Assembly: GCF_025961475.1 (NCBI RefSeq)
Contig: NZ_JAOQNS010000001.1
Location: 124,001-188,000, forward strand
Direction of reading: 5' to 3'
DNA length: 64,000 nt
Origin: Rhodobium gokarnense
GTDB lineage: Bacteria; Pseudomonadota; Alphaproteobacteria; Rhizobiales; Rhodobiaceae
Shown here one piece after another: positions 30,539-39,720 of this stretch (position 1 is the first letter of the stretch; the number at the start of each line of letters is the position of its first letter). The notes beneath the pieces are model-generated. The model was given only the letters and a program-made list of their open reading frames with translations. It was not told where the DNA came from and ran no database searches. Position numbers and translations under genes: made by a program.

Positions 30539-31483
30539 ATGGACATCCGCACCTATGCCGGCTTCGTCACCGCCGCCGAGCTTCTCAACATCACCTCGGC
30601 CGCGCAGCGGCTCAACATCACCCAGTCGGCGCTGTCGCGGCAGATCCACAGCCTTGAGGATTCCCTCGGGCTCAGGCTGTTCGAGAGACACAAGCGCAAC
30701 ATCCGCCTGACGGCAGCCGGCGAGGCGCTGCTGTCGCGGATCAACGGCGTGCTCGCCGCCGACAGGGACTTGCGCGCCTTTGCCGGCGACCTTGCCCGCG
30801 ACCAGAGCGGGCTCCTGAAAATCGGCGCCTGCTCGCAGCTCATCGAGCGCTATCTGCCGGCGTTCCTCAGCGACTGGCGCGCGGCCAATGCCGGCATCGA
30901 CGTGCGGCTCGAAGACGGCGGCGGGCCGGAACTGTCGGAACGGCTGCTGGCGGGCGCGGTGCATGTGATCATCAGTTCGATGCCGTCGACGCCGATCGAG
31001 CCGTTCGAGATGGTGCGGCTCGGGGACCTTGCCTTCGTCGCGGTGGCGACGCCCGACCTGTTGCCGGATGCCGGGTCGCCCATCGAGATCTCGGACCTCC
31101 TGGAAAGCCCGATCCTGACCCTCAACCGGCGCCACGCCTCGCGCGAGGTGTTCGATGCGGCCTGCCGGCTGTCGCGGGCGGTGCCGCGCATCGTGCTGGA
31201 AGCGACGTCGCCGCACACGCTGTTCGCGCTCGCCGAGGGCGGCAACGGGATCGCGGTCGTGCCCTCGTCCGCCCGCTTTGCCGGGCGCTCGCTGGTCAGC
31301 CGGCCGATCACGCTGCGCGGCGAACAGGTGCGCTTCGATATCTGCGCCATGTGGGACAGCCGGGTGCCGCTGCCGGCCTATGGCCGCCGCTTCGTGGAGG
31401 CGCTGCGCGCCCATATCATGGCCGAAGAGGGCATGACCGAGGCGCCGGCCGGCACCACACACGGGCACCTGCGCGTTATTTGA
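30539..31483 (+). CDS. LysR-family transcriptional regulator
   Basis: The 314-residue protein has an N-terminal HTH (A-A-E-L-L-N-I-T-S-A-A-Q-R-L-N-I-T-Q-S-A, L-S-R-Q-I) and an effector domain. ATG at MDIRTYAGF matches the usual LysR opening. An earlier in-frame start would add 35 unlikely residues. It lies between the TTT operon and the ribose-type ABC operon, on the same strand as both, so it may control either. Confidence 0.92.
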   Translation: MDIRTYAGFVTAAELLNITSAAQRLNITQSALSRQIHSLEDSLGLRLFERHKRNIRLTAAGEALLSRINGVLAADRDLRAFAGDLARDQSGLLKIGACSQLIERYLPAFLSDWRAANAGIDVRLEDGGGPELSERLLAGAVHVIISSMPSTPIEPFEMVRLGDLAFVAVATPDLLPDAGSPIEISDLLESPILTLNRRHASREVFDAACRLSRAVPRIVLEATSPHTLFALAEGGNGIAVVPSSARFAGRSLVSRPITLRGEQVRFDICAMWDSRVPLPAYGRRFVEALRAHIMAEEGMTEAPAGTTHGHLRVI

Positions 31484-31607
31484 ACACATTCCCGTTCTGC
31501 ATGGGTTTTAAGCCGAATCTTTCATTGGACGGCAGGTTTTGCCGCTCGCTAAGCTTTTCCCAACGGGCTCCGTTCGGGGCTTTGAGCAATCGAGAAAAGA
31601 GGCGTGC

Positions 31608-32594
31608 ATGGGCGGCAGTGCGGGGGTTTTCCTGCGGAATCTGAACCAGGAACGCATCGTCCTAGTCGTCGCCCTCGCTGTCTTCGTCGCGGCCATGGTC
31701 GGCCTTCCGGGCTTCCTGACGGCCGGCAATCTGATCGCCATCGTCCGCTCCATCGCGGTCCTCGGCATTCTGGCATTCGGCATGTCGGTGGTCATCATCG
31801 GCCGCGGCATCGACCTTTCCATGGTCGCGGTGATGGCGATGTCGGTCGCCTGGTACCTGCAGCTCCTCGGCGACGGCATGCCCGACTACCAGGCCTTCGC
31901 GCTGGTCCTTGGCGGCGTGCTGGCGATCGGCCTCGTCAACGGCTTCCTCGTCGCCTATGCCGACGTGCCGGCGATCTTCGTGACGCTGGCGAGCGGCTCC
32001 TTCGTCTTCGGCTATGTGCGCTCGCAGCTCATCTCGTCCGACGCCGTCCCCGTCCCCGACGGCCACTGGGTGGAACTCCTCGGCGGCCTGCGCTTCCTCG
32101 GCGTGCCGATCGAGGTCTACCTGTTCCTGGCGCTTGCCGCCCTCGTCTTCGTGTTCCTGCGCTTCACGGTCTGGGGCCGCTACGTCTACTACGCTGGCGA
32201 CAATCCGGTCGCGGCGCGCAATATCGGCATCCCGGTCAGGCCGATGCTGTTGCTGCGCTATGCGCTGTCGGCGGTAACGGCCTTCCTTGCCGGGCTTTTG
32301 ACGGCGGCGAGCCTTCATTCCATCAACACCCGCGTCGTCAACTCCACGCTGCTCTACGACATCGTGCTGGTCGCGGTGATCGGCGGCATCGGCCTTTCCG
32401 GCGGCAAGGGGGGCGTGCGCAATGTGCTGGTGGGTGCGGCGCTGATCGGCATCCTCTTGAACGCGATGACGATCATCGACATCCCGCTGCTCTACCAGAA
32501 CCTCATCAAGTCAACGATCCTGCTCGCTGCGATCATCGTCGATGGACTGCTCAATCCACGCGACGAACAAACCGCGCAACAGGGGGACATCTGA
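31608..32594 (+). CDS. Ribose-type ABC transporter permease
   Basis: The 328-residue protein belongs to the RbsC/BPD-2 permease family, with about nine membrane helices and the conserved G-M-S-V-V-I-I-G-R-G-I-D-L-S motif near residues 62-75. The partner permease is the fused protein two genes downstream, so the importer is probably a heterodimer. The internal ATG with AAAAGAGG upstream was chosen. It opens an eight-gene operon-like run. Confidence 0.9.
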   Translation: MGGSAGVFLRNLNQERIVLVVALAVFVAAMVGLPGFLTAGNLIAIVRSIAVLGILAFGMSVVIIGRGIDLSMVAVMAMSVAWYLQLLGDGMPDYQAFALVLGGVLAIGLVNGFLVAYADVPAIFVTLASGSFVFGYVRSQLISSDAVPVPDGHWVELLGGLRFLGVPIEVYLFLALAALVFVFLRFTVWGRYVYYAGDNPVAARNIGIPVRPMLLLRYALSAVTAFLAGLLTAASLHSINTRVVNSTLLYDIVLVAVIGGIGLSGGKGGVRNVLVGAALIGILLNAMTIIDIPLLYQNLIKSTILLAAIIVDGLLNPRDEQTAQQGDI

Positions 32595-32645
32595 TCCCCG
32601 ATGGCGCGCAACAACAAACCTTCCAACAGGGCAAAGGACACAAGC

Positions 32646-33665
32646 ATGAAACCGATCAAGACCTTTCTGGCCGCGGCCGTCATGGCTGCCACGGCGCTCG
32701 CCGCGCTGCCCGCAAACGCCGAGGATCCGGCGCCGGCCGCCTATGCCGCTGCGCTGAAGGACAAGCGCGTGCTCCTGGTGCCTATGGCCATGGGCTTCGA
32801 CCTGGCGCAGGGCTGGGCCGCCATCCTCAAGCACGAAGTGGAGGCCTTCGGCGGCGTCTTTGAGACCCGCGATCCGAACTGGAGCGTGGAAGCCGGCGCC
32901 CAGGCGATCACCGAGGCGATCGCCTCCGATCCCAAGCCCGACGTGCTGGTCGTCATGTCGCCGGACCTCAACTCCTACTCCAAGCTGATGAAGCGCGCCC
33001 AGCAGGCCGGCATCTACGTGCTGCTCGTCGACAACCCGGCCAACTTCAAGGCCGACGCCTATCTCGGCAGCGACTGGACCGAGCTTGGCCGCCTCGAGGC
33101 GGAAGCCGTGGTCGCCGGATGCGGTCCGGACTCCTCCAAGAAGATCGGCCTGGTGCAGGGCGACCAGGTCAACGCGACGAGCCTCTTCCAGTATGCCGGC
33201 ATCATGGAAGTGCTGGAGAAGTATCCCGACTTCGAGGTCGTCGCCAAGCCGGACTCCAACTGGGACGCCACCACCTCGCGCAACGTCACCACGACCATGC
33301 TGCAGCAGCATCCGGAGATCTGCGGCATCATCGACTTCTGGGACGGCGACGCCACCGGTGCGGCAGCCGCCATCCGCGATGCCGGGAAAGAGGATCAGGT
33401 GTTCCTGGTGACCACCGGCGGCGGCGAGAAGACGGCCGACTGCGACCGCATTGCCGACGGCACCTATGGCGCCGTGGTCATGACCGAGCTGAAGCAGGAG
33501 AGTTACAACATGGTCACCATGATCAAGTACCTGCTGCAGAGCGGCCAGCCGGCCGGCACCTCGTCGGCCTACATCTACACGCTGCTGCACGCGACGACGA
33601 AGGACAACATGATGCCGGACAGCTGCTGGGACCTGAAGGCCCTGCAGGAAATGGCCGGCAACTGA
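32646..33665 (+). CDS. ABC transporter periplasmic sugar-binding protein (ribose-type)
   Basis: The 339-residue protein has a signal peptide (M-K-P-I-K-T-F-L-A-A-A-V-M-A-A-T-A, cleavage near residue 25) and the Peripla_BP_4 fold of ribose/xylose-binding proteins. Three or four cysteines in the mature part may form disulphides. It delivers a sugar-like ligand to the permeases on either side. It is followed by a strong hairpin. The ligand is unknown. Confidence 0.9.
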   Translation: MKPIKTFLAAAVMAATALAALPANAEDPAPAAYAAALKDKRVLLVPMAMGFDLAQGWAAILKHEVEAFGGVFETRDPNWSVEAGAQAITEAIASDPKPDVLVVMSPDLNSYSKLMKRAQQAGIYVLLVDNPANFKADAYLGSDWTELGRLEAEAVVAGCGPDSSKKIGLVQGDQVNATSLFQYAGIMEVLEKYPDFEVVAKPDSNWDATTSRNVTTTMLQQHPEICGIIDFWDGDATGAAAAIRDAGKEDQVFLVTTGGGEKTADCDRIADGTYGAVVMTELKQESYNMVTMIKYLLQSGQPAGTSSAYIYTLLHATTKDNMMPDSCWDLKALQEMAGN

Positions 33666-33699
33666 CGCGACCGACACCGGGCGATTTCGCCCTGACACG

Positions 33700-33722
33700 G
33701 GCGGCCGGAGTTTCCGGCCGCC
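33700..33722 (+). promoter_or_regulatory. Intra-operon hairpin after the substrate-binding protein gene
   Basis: GGCGGCCGG (33700-33708) pairs perfectly with CCGGCCGCC (33714-33722) around AGTTT, followed by TTTCCCTCC. It resembles an attenuating terminator 27 bp before the next gene. Confidence 0.75.
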
Positions 33723-33749
33723 TTTCCCTCCTGGTTTTGTGAATCGTCG

Positions 33750-35873
33750 ATGAAACTCCGCGAGCGGCTGCAGGCCTGGCGCTACAATCTCGTCCCCGAC
33801 CATCTGATCGGCGAGATCCTGACCAAGCGCTGGACCGACAACGCCATCCCGTTCCTCGCCCTCGTCATCACGGTGGCGACGTTCGGCAGCATCATTCCGG
33901 GCTTTTTCCAGCTCTATTCGCTGCAGGAATCGACGCGCCAGCTCGGCGAGTTCAGCCTCGTCGTCATCGGGCTGACCGTCGTCATGCTGGGCGGCGGCAT
34001 CGACCTTGCCGTCGGCTCGATCTTCGCCCTGTCGGCATTTTCGGCCGTTGCCACCTTCTTCATCCTGGAACAGCCGGTCTGGGTCGCGCTCGCCGCCTCG
34101 CTGGCGACCGGGCTCGTCTTCGGCGCCATCAACGGCTACCTGATCGGCTTCCTGCGCCTTCGCGCCTTCATCACCACGCTCGTCACCTTCATCATCGGCC
34201 GGGCGCTCTACGACATCCTCATCGTCGCCCATGGCTCCAAGATCCAGATGTCGTTCGTCTCCTCCGACACCTGGGATTTCATCGGCGACGGCACGTTCCT
34301 CGGCATCTCGGTGCCGATCTGGTCGGCGATCGTGCTTGCCGTCGTCACCCATGTGGCGCTGACCCGCTCGCGCCCCGGCTGGCATGTGCTGGCCGTCGGC
34401 GGCTCGCGGCGGTCGGCCCACAATGCCGGCATCCAGGTCCGGCTGACGGTGTTCTTCACCTATGTCTTTTCGGGCCTGTGCTCGGCGCTCGCCGGGTTCC
34501 TGATCGCCACGCGGCTCTCCGGTGCCGGGCCCGGCACCGGCGGCGGGCTGGAGATTCTTGCCCTGACCGCGGCGGTCGTCGGCGGCAACAGCCTCGGCGG
34601 CGGGCGCGGCTCGGTGGTCAAGGGCCTGATGGGCGCGGTCATCGTCCTTGTCCTGACCAACGGGCTGATCCGCCTCGGCTATGGCACCGGCACCAACCAG
34701 ATGGTGCTCGGCATCCTGCTCGCCGTTGCCGTGACCATCGACATCCGCTGGCTGAAGAACCGCCACAAGGTGCTGAACGAGGTCTATGTGGCGCCGGTCT
34801 ATCTGCGGATGGGCGAGCCGCAGTCGGCCGTGCCGGGTTCGGGCACGCCCTATGCGCTGAACAACAAGCTGTCGGAGGCCGACCATATCGGCCTCGGCGA
34901 GCTGGAAGGCCCGGAAGACGTCATCCTCGACCGCAACGACAACCTTTATTGCGGCACCAGGCACGGCGAGATCATCCGCTTCTTTGCCCCCGACTACACG
35001 CGCTCGGAGGTCTTTGCCCATATCGGCGGCTTCCCGCTCGGCCTTGCCTTCGATGCCGCCGGAAACCTCATCACCTGCGTCGGCGCCATGGGGCTCTATG
35101 CGATCTCGCCGGACGGCGTGGTGACGCGGCTTTCGGCGGAGACGGCGCGGTCCTGGACGTCGGTCAACGACGATGCGCGGCTGCGCGACCCGAACGACCT
35201 CGACATCGCCCAGGACGGCAAGATCTACTTCACCGATTCCACCAAGCGCTACGACGCCCATGACTGGGCGCTCGATTCCATCGAGAACCGCGGCACCGGC
35301 CGGCTGCTGGTCTACGATCCGGCCGACGGGACCACAAAGACCCTGCTCGACGGCTACCGCTACACCAACGGCGTGTGCATGGCGCACGACAACAAGTCGC
35401 TGTTCTTTGCCGAGAGCTGGCGCTGCCGCATCCACCGCTACTGGCTGGAAGGGCCGAAGGCGGGGACGGCCGAATGCGTCATCAAGGACATGCCGGGCTA
35501 CACCGACAACATCAACCGGGCCTCGGACGGCACCTACTGGATGGCCTGGCTCGGCATGCGCACGCCGTCCTTCGACCTGTCGCTGCGCCATCCGGCGATG
35601 CGCAAGCGCATGACGCGGCGGCTGCCCCAGGACGAGTGGCTGTTCCCCAACATCAATACCGGCGGCGTCGTCAAGTTCGACGAGACCTTCAACATCGTGC
35701 GCACCATGGCCGACCTCTCCGGCGTCTCGCATCCGATGGTCACCTCCATGCGCGAGCACAAGGGCGAACTCTTCATCGGCGGCATCCTCAACAACCGCAT
35801 CGGCCGGTTCAAGATCGAGGGCGCCGATCCGACCTGGGACGCCAACACCGCCTATTGGGGGAGCCGGTCATGA
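33750..35873 (+). CDS. Fusion: ribose-type ABC permease with C-terminal strictosidine-synthase-like beta-propeller
   Basis: The 707-residue protein joins two domains. Residues 1 to about 335 are an RbsC-type permease with the V-V-M-L-G-G-G-I-D-L-A-V-G-S motif and eight to nine helices. Residues of about 375-700 are a beta-propeller of the SMP-30/strictosidine synthase type, with G-P-E-D-V-I-L-D, D-P-N-D-L-D-I, Y-T-N-G-V-C-M-A-H-D and M-P-G-Y-T-D-N-I as metal-site and family motifs. No frameshift or internal ribosome site separates the domains. Such propellers are often lactonases or lack known activity. If the permease has an odd number of helices, the propeller would be on the opposite face to the N-terminus, so its side is unsettled. 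The next gene overlaps its stop. Confidence 0.88.
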   Translation: MKLRERLQAWRYNLVPDHLIGEILTKRWTDNAIPFLALVITVATFGSIIPGFFQLYSLQESTRQLGEFSLVVIGLTVVMLGGGIDLAVGSIFALSAFSAVATFFILEQPVWVALAASLATGLVFGAINGYLIGFLRLRAFITTLVTFIIGRALYDILIVAHGSKIQMSFVSSDTWDFIGDGTFLGISVPIWSAIVLAVVTHVALTRSRPGWHVLAVGGSRRSAHNAGIQVRLTVFFTYVFSGLCSALAGFLIATRLSGAGPGTGGGLEILALTAAVVGGNSLGGGRGSVVKGLMGAVIVLVLTNGLIRLGYGTGTNQMVLGILLAVAVTIDIRWLKNRHKVLNEVYVAPVYLRMGEPQSAVPGSGTPYALNNKLSEADHIGLGELEGPEDVILDRNDNLYCGTRHGEIIRFFAPDYTRSEVFAHIGGFPLGLAFDAAGNLITCVGAMGLYAISPDGVVTRLSAETARSWTSVNDDARLRDPNDLDIAQDGKIYFTDSTKRYDAHDWALDSIENRGTGRLLVYDPADGTTKTLLDGYRYTNGVCMAHDNKSLFFAESWRCRIHRYWLEGPKAGTAECVIKDMPGYTDNINRASDGTYWMAWLGMRTPSFDLSLRHPAMRKRMTRRLPQDEWLFPNINTGGVVKFDETFNIVRTMADLSGVSHPMVTSMREHKGELFIGGILNNRIGRFKIEGADPTWDANTAYWGSRS

Positions 35874-36907
35874 TCTTCGATCCGATCCTCGACCTCTTCC
35901 GCGGCAAGGCGATCACCATCCCGCCGCTCGACGGCGCGTTTCTCGCCAATGCCGCGCTCGACGAGGCCCCCGTCGTTACCGAACTTACCGTCGCCGACAA
36001 TCTGTGCGTTGCTGCCGGCACCGTCTACGCCTCGAGCGGCCCGGGCCTCTACAGGCTGGACGACGGCGGGGAGCGGGAACGGGTGGAGGGCTTTGCCGAG
36101 CCGATCACCGCGCTGGCCGCCAGCGCCGACGGCACGCTCGCCGTTGCCCTCGACGACGGCACGCTGATCGAAGGCGGCGTCCAGGTGCCGTTGCCCAAGG
36201 GCATTTCCTGCATCACGGCGCTCGCCTATGGCGAGGACGGCTCGTTGTGGCTGGCCAACGGCTCCGGGCAGCACCCGCCCTCGGCCTGGGTCGCCGACCT
36301 GATGGAAAAGAACGCCTCCGGCTCGGTCTGGCGGCGCAAGGCCGGCGGGGCCTTTGAACGCATGGCGCGCGGCCTCGCCTGGCCCTATGGCGTGCTGCCG
36401 CGCAGCGGCGACATGGCGATCGTCTCGGAAAGCTGGCGCCACCGCCTCGTCAGGGTCGATGCCGGCGGGGCCGATCCGGTCCTGAAGCACCTGCCGGGCT
36501 ATCCGGCGCGGCTCGCGCCCGCCGCGGACGGCGGGGTGCTGCTGTCGATCTTTGCGCCGCGCAACCGGCTCATCGAACTGGTGCTGCAGGAAAAGCACTA
36601 TCGCTACGACATGATGCTGGAGGTGCCGCGCGAATACTGGATCGCGCCGACCCTGTCCTCGGGCCGCAGCTTCCTGGAGCCGCTGCAATGCGGCGGCATC
36701 CGCACCATGGGCGTCCACAAGGCCTGGGCGCCGAGCCGGTCCTACGGCATGGTCGTGCGGCTCGATGAGCATCTGGCGCCCGTCGCGAGCCTCCACAGCC
36801 GCGCCAACGGCCAGCGCCACGGCACGACCAGCGCCATCGAGGCGGACGGCCGCCTGCTCGTCGCCTCCAAGGGCGGCAACTGCATCCTCGCACCGGAGGG
36901 CTTGTGA
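35870..36907 (+). CDS. Second beta-propeller protein (SMP-30/strictosidine-synthase-like)
   Basis: The 345-residue soluble protein has no signal peptide or membrane helix. It shows weak propeller repeats, with motifs such as G-L-A-W-P-Y-G-V-L, V-S-E-S-W-R-H-R-L-V-R-V and H-L-P-G-Y-P-A-R-L. These parallel the Y-T-N-G-V, A-E-S-W-R-C-R and M-P-G-Y-T-D-N sequences of the fused propeller upstream, which suggests a diverged duplicate. The ATG overlaps the upstream stop by four bases. Catalytic residues are less clear than in the fused copy. The frame is open upstream, but inside the preceding gene. Confidence 0.75.
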   Translation: MIFDPILDLFRGKAITIPPLDGAFLANAALDEAPVVTELTVADNLCVAAGTVYASSGPGLYRLDDGGERERVEGFAEPITALAASADGTLAVALDDGTLIEGGVQVPLPKGISCITALAYGEDGSLWLANGSGQHPPSAWVADLMEKNASGSVWRRKAGGAFERMARGLAWPYGVLPRSGDMAIVSESWRHRLVRVDAGGADPVLKHLPGYPARLAPAADGGVLLSIFAPRNRLIELVLQEKHYRYDMMLEVPREYWIAPTLSSGRSFLEPLQCGGIRTMGVHKAWAPSRSYGMVVRLDEHLAPVASLHSRANGQRHGTTSAIEADGRLLVASKGGNCILAPEGL

Positions 36908-38403
36908 TGGACCCGATCGTGCGGATGGACAAGATCACCAAGTCCTATCGCAGCGTGCCGGCGGTCAAGGACGTCGACTTCGAGCTGCGCGAGGGCGAGA
37001 TCCACGCCCTCCTCGGCGAGAACGGCGCCGGCAAGTCGACGCTGACCAAGGTCATGGCCGGCGTCGTCGAGGCGACCTCGGGCCGCATGTTCTACCGCGG
37101 CGAGGAGGCCCGGTTCACGTCGCCGCACGAGGCCCTTGAGGCCGGCATCGCCATGGTGTTCCAGGAGACCAGCCTGGTGCCGTCGATGACCGTGGCCCAG
37201 AACCTCTATCTCGGCTCGGAAAGCTTCCTCAACCGGCTGCGCGGCGTCTACATCTCCGCCCAGCAGTTCCTGCAGTCGCTGAACTTTCCCGTCGATCCGA
37301 CGGCGATGGTCGAGACGCTCGGCGCCGCAAAGCGGCAGATGGTGGAGATCGCCCGCGCCGTCCACCACCAGGCCCGCGTCATCATCTTCGACGAGCCGAC
37401 CGCCTCGCTGACGCCGGAGGAAAAGCGCCACTTCTTCGCGCTACTGCGCCGGCTGAAGGGGCAGGGCGTCTCCATCGTCTTCATCAGCCACGCGCTGGAA
37501 GAGGCGCTCCTGATCTCCGACCGCATCACCATCCTGCGCGACGGCGTTCTGGTGGCGAGCGGGCCGACGGCGGAGTTCGACCGCGACAAGATCATCGCCG
37601 CCATGGTCGGCCGGTCGCTCTCGGGCCAACTCTACAACAAGCGCGACGTCAGCCATCTGCGCAAGCCCGGCCGCAAGGTGCTGTCGGTGCAGGACATCTC
37701 GATGGGTGCGGCGGTCCGCAACACCTCGTTCTCGATCTTCGAGGGCCAGATCACCGGCGTCTTCGGCCTGATCGGCTCGGGCCGCACGGAGACCTTCAAG
37801 ATCGTCTCCGGCATCTACAAGCGCGACTTCCTGCGCGGCGGCGCCATCGCCCTCGACGACCGCGCGGTGCGCTACTACACGCCCGCCGAGGCGGTCCGCG
37901 ACGGCATCGCCTACATCACCGAGGACCGCAAGTCCGAGGGCTTCTTCGAGACGATGGGGATCGGCGAGAACCTCTATAGCGGCCTGCTGGCGGCCGGCCG
38001 CGAGGCGAACCTCGTCGTGCGCCTTCGCGCCATCCGCGACCTCGCCGAGGAGTGGACCGGGCGCCTCAACATCAAGACGATCAACGCCAATGCCCGCGTC
38101 GTGGAACTTTCCGGCGGCAACCAGCAGAAGGTGGTGATCGGCAAGGGGCTGGTGCAGAAGCCGCGCGTCGTCATCTTCGACGAGCCGACCCGCGGCGTCG
38201 ACGTCGCGGCTATTGCGGAAATCCACCAGCTCATCAAGGAACTCGCCGACCGCGGCCTCGCGGTGGTGATGATCTCGTCGTACCTGCCGGAGGTCATGAA
38301 CCTGTCCGACCGCATCCTGGTCTGCCGGCAGGGACGCATCGTGGAAGAATTGTCGCCCGTCGAGGCGACGGAAGAAAAGATCATGTACGCCGCCGTCCAT
38401 TAG
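36907..38403 (+). CDS. Ribose-type ABC transporter ATP-binding protein (two ABC domains)
   Basis: The 498-residue protein has two nucleotide-binding domains, as in RbsA. The first has Walker A G-E-N-G-A-G-K-S-T near residue 38 and F-D-E-P-T-A-S. The second has the degenerate Walker A G-L-I-G-S-G-R-T-E usual for this family, the signature L-S-G-G-N-Q-Q-K and F-D-E-P-T-R-G-V-D. It powers the importer formed by the two neighbouring permeases. Start and upstream stop overlap, so translation is coupled. Confidence 0.95.
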   Translation: MDPIVRMDKITKSYRSVPAVKDVDFELREGEIHALLGENGAGKSTLTKVMAGVVEATSGRMFYRGEEARFTSPHEALEAGIAMVFQETSLVPSMTVAQNLYLGSESFLNRLRGVYISAQQFLQSLNFPVDPTAMVETLGAAKRQMVEIARAVHHQARVIIFDEPTASLTPEEKRHFFALLRRLKGQGVSIVFISHALEEALLISDRITILRDGVLVASGPTAEFDRDKIIAAMVGRSLSGQLYNKRDVSHLRKPGRKVLSVQDISMGAAVRNTSFSIFEGQITGVFGLIGSGRTETFKIVSGIYKRDFLRGGAIALDDRAVRYYTPAEAVRDGIAYITEDRKSEGFFETMGIGENLYSGLLAAGREANLVVRLRAIRDLAEEWTGRLNIKTINANARVVELSGGNQQKVVIGKGLVQKPRVVIFDEPTRGVDVAAIAEIHQLIKELADRGLAVVMISSYLPEVMNLSDRILVCRQGRIVEELSPVEATEEKIMYAAVH

Positions 38404-38439
38404 GGCCCGAGGGCTTCGGGCGGCGCAAAGGAGGCACTT

Positions 38440-39288
38440 GTGGCTAAGACTATCTGGACTTACTGGCGCGGCGACTGGCACGAGGGCGATTTGCGCATCC
38501 TCGGCGCGACGTCGCACGGAACCTGGCTCGGCAGCCTCGTCTTCGACGGCGCGCGCCTGTTCGACGGCGTTTCTCCCGACCTCGACCGCCATTCGGCCCG
38601 CGTCAACGCCAGCGCGGAGGCCCTCGGCCTTGCGCCGACGCTGACCGGCGAAGAGATCGAGGCGCTGACCTTCGAGGGCCTGAAGAAGTTCGCGCCGGGC
38701 ACCGACGTCTACATCCGGCCGATGTACTGGGCCGAGGAGAACGACATCGGCATCCTGCCGCCGAAGCCCGACACCACCGATTTCGCGCTGTGCCTGGAAG
38801 AGATGCCGATGGTCGAGCCGACCGGCTTCACCATCACCACCACGCGGTTCCGCCGCCCGACCATGGAAGTCATGCCGGTCAACGCCAAGGCCGCCTGCCT
38901 CTACGCCAACAATGCGCGCATGGTCCGCGACGCGCAGGCCAAGGGCTACCAGAACGCGCTCTGCTGCGACGCCAACGGCAATGTGGCGGAGCTGGCGACG
39001 TCCAACGTCTTCATGGCGCGCGGCGGCGAGGTGTTCACGCCGATGCCGAACGGCACCTTCCTCAACGGCATTACCCGCCAGCGCGTCCTCGGCCTTTTGC
39101 GCGATGCCGGCGTGACCGTCCATGAGGCGACGTTGAGCGTCGACGACTTCCGCGAGGCGGAGGAAATCTTTTCGACCGGCAACATTTCCAAGGTCGTGCC
39201 GGTGATCGGTTTCGACGACGCCCAATTGCAGTTCGGACCGATCGCGCGCAAGGCGCGCCAGCTTTATTGGGACTGGGCGAAAGCCTGA
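38440..39288 (+). CDS. Class IV PLP aminotransferase (branched-chain/D-amino-acid type)
   Basis: The 282-residue protein matches fold-type IV aminotransferases. The catalytic Lys lies in V-N-A-K-A-A (about residue 149), the PLP-binding Glu in V-A-E-L-A-T-S-N-V-F, and L-N-G-I-T-R and F-S-T-G-N-I-S-K-V-V-P-V follow. Within the family it could act on branched-chain, D-amino or aromatic/alkyl amine substrates. The sequence does not decide. GTG with AAAGGAGG upstream is the start. It lies 36 bp after the ATPase gene, so it probably acts on the imported compound. Confidence 0.88.
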   Translation: MAKTIWTYWRGDWHEGDLRILGATSHGTWLGSLVFDGARLFDGVSPDLDRHSARVNASAEALGLAPTLTGEEIEALTFEGLKKFAPGTDVYIRPMYWAEENDIGILPPKPDTTDFALCLEEMPMVEPTGFTITTTRFRRPTMEVMPVNAKAACLYANNARMVRDAQAKGYQNALCCDANGNVAELATSNVFMARGGEVFTPMPNGTFLNGITRQRVLGLLRDAGVTVHEATLSVDDFREAEEIFSTGNISKVVPVIGFDDAQLQFGPIARKARQLYWDWAKA

Positions 39289-39305
39289 CAGATCAGGAGG
39301 AAACA

Positions 39306-39716
39306 ATGGCGACCGTAAAGATTTTGAGCGATGCCGATGCCGAGGCGAACCCCGCCGTCAAGGCCGTGTTCGACGACATCAGGGCGACCCGCAAGACCGA
39401 TTTCATCAACAATTTCTGGCGTGGCCTCGCCAATGACCCGGTGACGCTGAAGCGGACCTGGGAGGGCCTGAAGGCGGTGATGACGGGCGACACGGCGCTC
39501 TCGCCGGTGATGCAGGAGATGATCTACATCGCCGTTTCCACGGCCAATGGCTGCAACTACTGCATCCATTCGCACACCGCTTCGGCGCGCGCCAAGGGCA
39601 TGACCGACGCGGAGTATTCTGAACTCCTGGCGCTGATCGGGCTGGCCGCCCAGACCAACCATCTGGTGACGGCCATGCAGTTGCCGGTCGATCCGGCCTT
39701 CCTGGTGGAAGGCTGA
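39306..39716 (+). CDS. Carboxymuconolactone decarboxylase/AhpD-like protein
   Basis: The 136-residue helical protein has the AhpD-type redox centre C83-N-Y-C86-I-H-S-H90 with a Glu at position 71 (Q-E-M-I-Y-I-A). Proteins of this family act as thiol peroxidases or as lactone decarboxylases. The CxxC pattern favours redox chemistry. It has a GGAGGAAAC ribosome site 17 bp after the aminotransferase stop and precedes a quinone oxidoreductase, which is consistent with a detoxification or redox role in the same pathway. Confidence 0.88.
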   Translation: MATVKILSDADAEANPAVKAVFDDIRATRKTDFINNFWRGLANDPVTLKRTWEGLKAVMTGDTALSPVMQEMIYIAVSTANGCNYCIHSHTASARAKGMTDAEYSELLALIGLAAQTNHLVTAMQLPVDPAFLVEG

Positions 39717-39720
39717 GGCG

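Noticed and set aside
32511-35759. A long minus-strand frame opposite the ribose-type operon
   Set aside because: Antisense of strongly coding permease and propeller genes. Composition is dominated by D, R, G and A, as in other shadows.
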